Source: an uncultured Bacteroidales bacterium (GTDB taxonomy: Bacteria; Bacteroidota; Bacteroidia; Bacteroidales; Lentimicrobiaceae). Taken from it: DNA of 6,922 bases. The DNA lies in assembly GCA_937864935.1 (NCBI GenBank), contig CALMDN010000316.1, forward strand, positions 1-6,922. Reading direction: 5' to 3'. A model generated the notes under the pieces. It had not been told where the DNA came from, searched no databases, and saw only the letters and a program-made list of their open reading frames with translations. Numbering within the stretch: the stretch's first letter is position 1; each line of letters begins with the position of its first letter. The translations under genes were made by a program, and so were the position numbers. Of the stretch, positions 4,971-6,922 are shown in pieces.

Positions 4971-5258
4971 GGTTTGATTTTTAACGGATTTTTAACAGTA
5001 AGTACAGTTTCGACAAGGATTGCCCGGAAGTTTCTGTGCATAATTCAATGGGTTTAAAAGGATTCAATGAAATGGAATTTATTCTGGTAATGATTTTATT
5101 CAGGAGAGAAAACCATTGGCAGAAGTCCCATTGTCCCATTTTTTCATTCGGCATTTTGTAACTTTCATCCCCCGGTTTGTTCGTTTTGTCATAAAACGCA
5201 TGGTGATTTTAAGGGTTGATCGCATTTTTGCCTCATCAAAAACAAAAAACAACAAAAA
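4971..5258 (+). promoter_or_regulatory. upstream region of the TonB receptor gene
   Basis: I see no gene here on either strand. The best promoter box is TAACTTTC (5159-5166), one base from TAnnTTTG, without a well-spaced -33 element; it would give a leader near 90 nt. ATTCAATG occurs twice, 19 bp apart (5043-5050 and 5062-5069), about two helical turns, so a regulator site is conceivable. TCCCATTG followed by TCCCATTT (5127-5142) is a short repeat resembling those near trpB2. The last 20 nt before the receptor start are almost pure A and C, typical of Bacteroidota leaders. Confidence 0.3.
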
Positions 5259-6922
5259 ATGAAAAAGATAGCCTACCTGTTTTTTTTGAGCATGATGTCG
5301 ATGGGCCTGTTTGCCCAGCCCACCCAAACCATCCGTGGAAGGGTATTCGACAAGGAATCCAAAACACCCCTGCCCGGGGCAACCATTGTGCTGCTCAACT
5401 CTGATCCGCTGGTTGGTACGGTAACCGATGTTGACGGCAATTTCAGGATTCAGCGAGTCGCTGTCGGCCGTCAGGGCATCAGCATCAGCTATGTCGGATA
5501 TAAGCCTGCTGTTTTCGAAGGACTGATTGTGAATGCTGCCAAGGAGATAGTGCTTGAAACGGGTCTTGAGGAGCAGGTTTTTCAGGGTGCCGAGGTCGAG
5601 ATCAAAGGCCGTTCGATGCACGAAGAGACCATCAACCGCATGGCTGCGGTCAGTGCCAGATCATTTTCGGTGGAAGAGACCGAGAAATATGCAGGCAGTC
5701 GTGGCGATGTCGCCCGCATGGCCATGAATTTTGCCGGTGTTTCAGCTGCCAACGATCAGCGCAACGACATCATCATCCGGGGAAATTCCCCCGGCGGGCT
5801 CCTTTGGAAGCTTGAGGATGTGGAGATTCCCAACCCCAACCATTTCGCAGAAAACGGAACCACCGGAGGTCCCGTAGGGATGCTTAACAACAACCTGCTG
5901 GTGAACAGCGACTTCATGACAGGGGCTTTTCCGGCAGAATACGGCAACGCCCTCAGCGGGGTGTTCGACCTGCGGATGCGCAACGGGAACAACGAACACC
6001 ATGAATTTCTCTTTCAGGTCGGTTTCAATGGCTTTGAACTGGGCGCAGAAGGGCCATTCCGAAAAGGCGGAAAGTCATCCTACCTTGCCAACTTCAGGTA
6101 TTCCACCCTCGAGCTGATGGATGGAATCATCGATCTGGGAACCACCGGAGTCCCGAAATACAAGGATCTTTCTTTTAAACTGAATTTCCCGTTGAAAAAG
6201 GGAAACTTATCGGTCTTTACCCTTGCCGGTGACAGCGAAATCGCCATGCTCGACAGTGAAAACGGGAATGAGCAGGATTTATATACCGATGAAGGGCAGG
6301 ATCTTACCAACCGTTCGCGCATGCTGGCATCGGGGGTTTCCTATACCGGAACCCTCAGCGACCACACCTATTTCAAACTGAACCTATCCGGTTTTTACCA
6401 GGATTGCGGCACCCTGATCGATACGCTCGACCTGGCCGGAGTTCCGCATCCAAACATCGACCATAATTTCACGGATTATAAAACCTCTTTCAGTGGTTTT
6501 GTGCACTCGAAATTCAGCAGCCGGCTGTCAGGCAGGGCCGGATTTGTGGCCGATCGCATGGGGTTTGATCTGCTTTCGCAGGAATTCAATATTGCCGACA
6601 ACGACTACAGACCCATGATCAGCTACAGCAAGAGCCTGGGAGAAGGGGACAATCTGTACCGTATGTATGCCCAGGCAACCTGGAAACTGAATGATGCCAT
6701 CAGCCTGATCCCCGGTGTTCACTTCAGTTATTTCGATCTCAATGGCTCTGCGGCCCTCGAACCCAGGTTGGGGTTTAATTTTCAGATATCAGAAAATCAG
6801 AAGTTTAGCCTGGGATATGGAATGCATTCACGCATGCAGGCATTGTCGACCTATTATCTGGGAACCTGGATTGATGGAAGTGGTCTTATTGAGACCAACA
6901 AGGAGCTCGGTTTTACCCGTTC
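5259..6922 (+). CDS. TonB-dependent outer-membrane receptor, N-terminal part (cut by window edge)
   Basis: 554 codons are visible and the frame is still open at the right edge; related receptors usually have about 750-850 residues, so the end of the barrel is missing. Residues 1-20 are a signal peptide (MKKIAYLFFL..., cleavage likely near FAQ). Residues 24-105 form a carboxypeptidase-regulatory-like domain: TIRGRVFD, PLPGATIVLL, GTVTDVDGNFRI and ISYVGYKP. Residues 120-245 are the plug, with the signature NDIIIRGNSPGGLLWKLEDVEIPNPNHF (169-196), DFMTGAFPAEYGNALSGVFDLRMRNGN (218-244). From about 246 alternating aromatic strands and polar turns form the barrel. Such proteins import ligands across the outer membrane using TonB energy. 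SusC-specific features and a SusD partner are not seen, so the substrate (siderophore, cofactor, peptide or other) is unknown. The start is ATG 5259 after an A-rich leader. The gene is divergent from the Trp-rich leader. Confidence 0.93.
   Translation, partial: MKKIAYLFFLSMMSMGLFAQPTQTIRGRVFDKESKTPLPGATIVLLNSDPLVGTVTDVDGNFRIQRVAVGRQGISISYVGYKPAVFEGLIVNAAKEIVLETGLEEQVFQGAEVEIKGRSMHEETINRMAAVSARSFSVEETEKYAGSRGDVARMAMNFAGVSAANDQRNDIIIRGNSPGGLLWKLEDVEIPNPNHFAENGTTGGPVGMLNNNLLVNSDFMTGAFPAEYGNALSGVFDLRMRNGNNEHHEFLFQVGFNGFELGAEGPFRKGGKSSYLANFRYSTLELMDGIIDLGTTGVPKYKDLSFKLNFPLKKGNLSVFTLAGDSEIAMLDSENGNEQDLYTDEGQDLTNRSRMLASGVSYTGTLSDHTYFKLNLSGFYQDCGTLIDTLDLAGVPHPNIDHNFTDYKTSFSGFVHSKFSSRLSGRAGFVADRMGFDLLSQEFNIADNDYRPMISYSKSLGEGDNLYRMYAQATWKLNDAISLIPGVHFSYFDLNGSAALEPRLGFNFQISENQKFSLGYGMHSRMQALSTYYLGTWIDGSGLIETNKELGFTR

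Noticed and set aside
5100..5621. 173-codon minus-strand frame opposite the TonB receptor start
   Set aside because: It lies antisense to the signal peptide and regulatory-like domain of a well supported receptor and has no recognisable motif; its length reflects codon bias of the opposite gene.

Overview
The window looks like a chromosomal segment from a member of the Bacteroidota. Supporting signs are a TonB-dependent receptor with an N-terminal carboxypeptidase-regulatory-like domain, a DUF4919-type secreted protein, exact TAnnTTTG -7 boxes upstream of several starts, and A-rich leaders with little or no Shine-Dalgarno sequence. No ribosomal RNA, tRNA, CRISPR array or transposase gene is visible. 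The species cannot be named from this sequence.

Layout: positions 1-849 hold two minus-strand genes, an IscX-like small acidic protein followed 39 nt later by a DUF4919-type exported protein cut by the left edge. Positions 1141-1743 (minus) encode a DEDDh 3'-5' exonuclease whose -7 box nearly touches its start codon. The divergent gap 1744-2093 contains a 112-bp block of nested inverted repeats. Positions 2094-2987 (plus) encode a class III-like PPK2 polyphosphate kinase. It converges on a stand-alone TrpB2-type tryptophan synthase beta protein at 3041-4402 (minus), with a GC-rich hairpin between them. Positions 4403-4840 are non-coding on both strands and rich in 7-8 nt tandem repeats. Positions 5259-6922 (plus) encode a TonB-dependent receptor cut by the right edge.

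The most interesting element lies far upstream of trpB2 on the same strand. A promoter box at 4937-4944 is followed by a 25-codon open frame (4841-4918, minus) ending in ASWSWWWPRQAS, with four Trp codons within five positions. It overlaps and is followed by mutually exclusive hairpins in the order expected of a trp attenuator (1:2, 2:3, 3:4). This looks like a tryptophan leader peptide controlling a lone trpB2. Two features are unusual: the last hairpin lacks a run of U, and about 440 nt of repeat-rich DNA separate the leader from trpB2. If real, it ties the lone TrpB2 to tryptophan supply, perhaps as an indole-salvage enzyme.

The remaining genes appear to be independent housekeeping or cell-surface units. 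Only the IscX-like and DUF4919 genes look like a possible operon.
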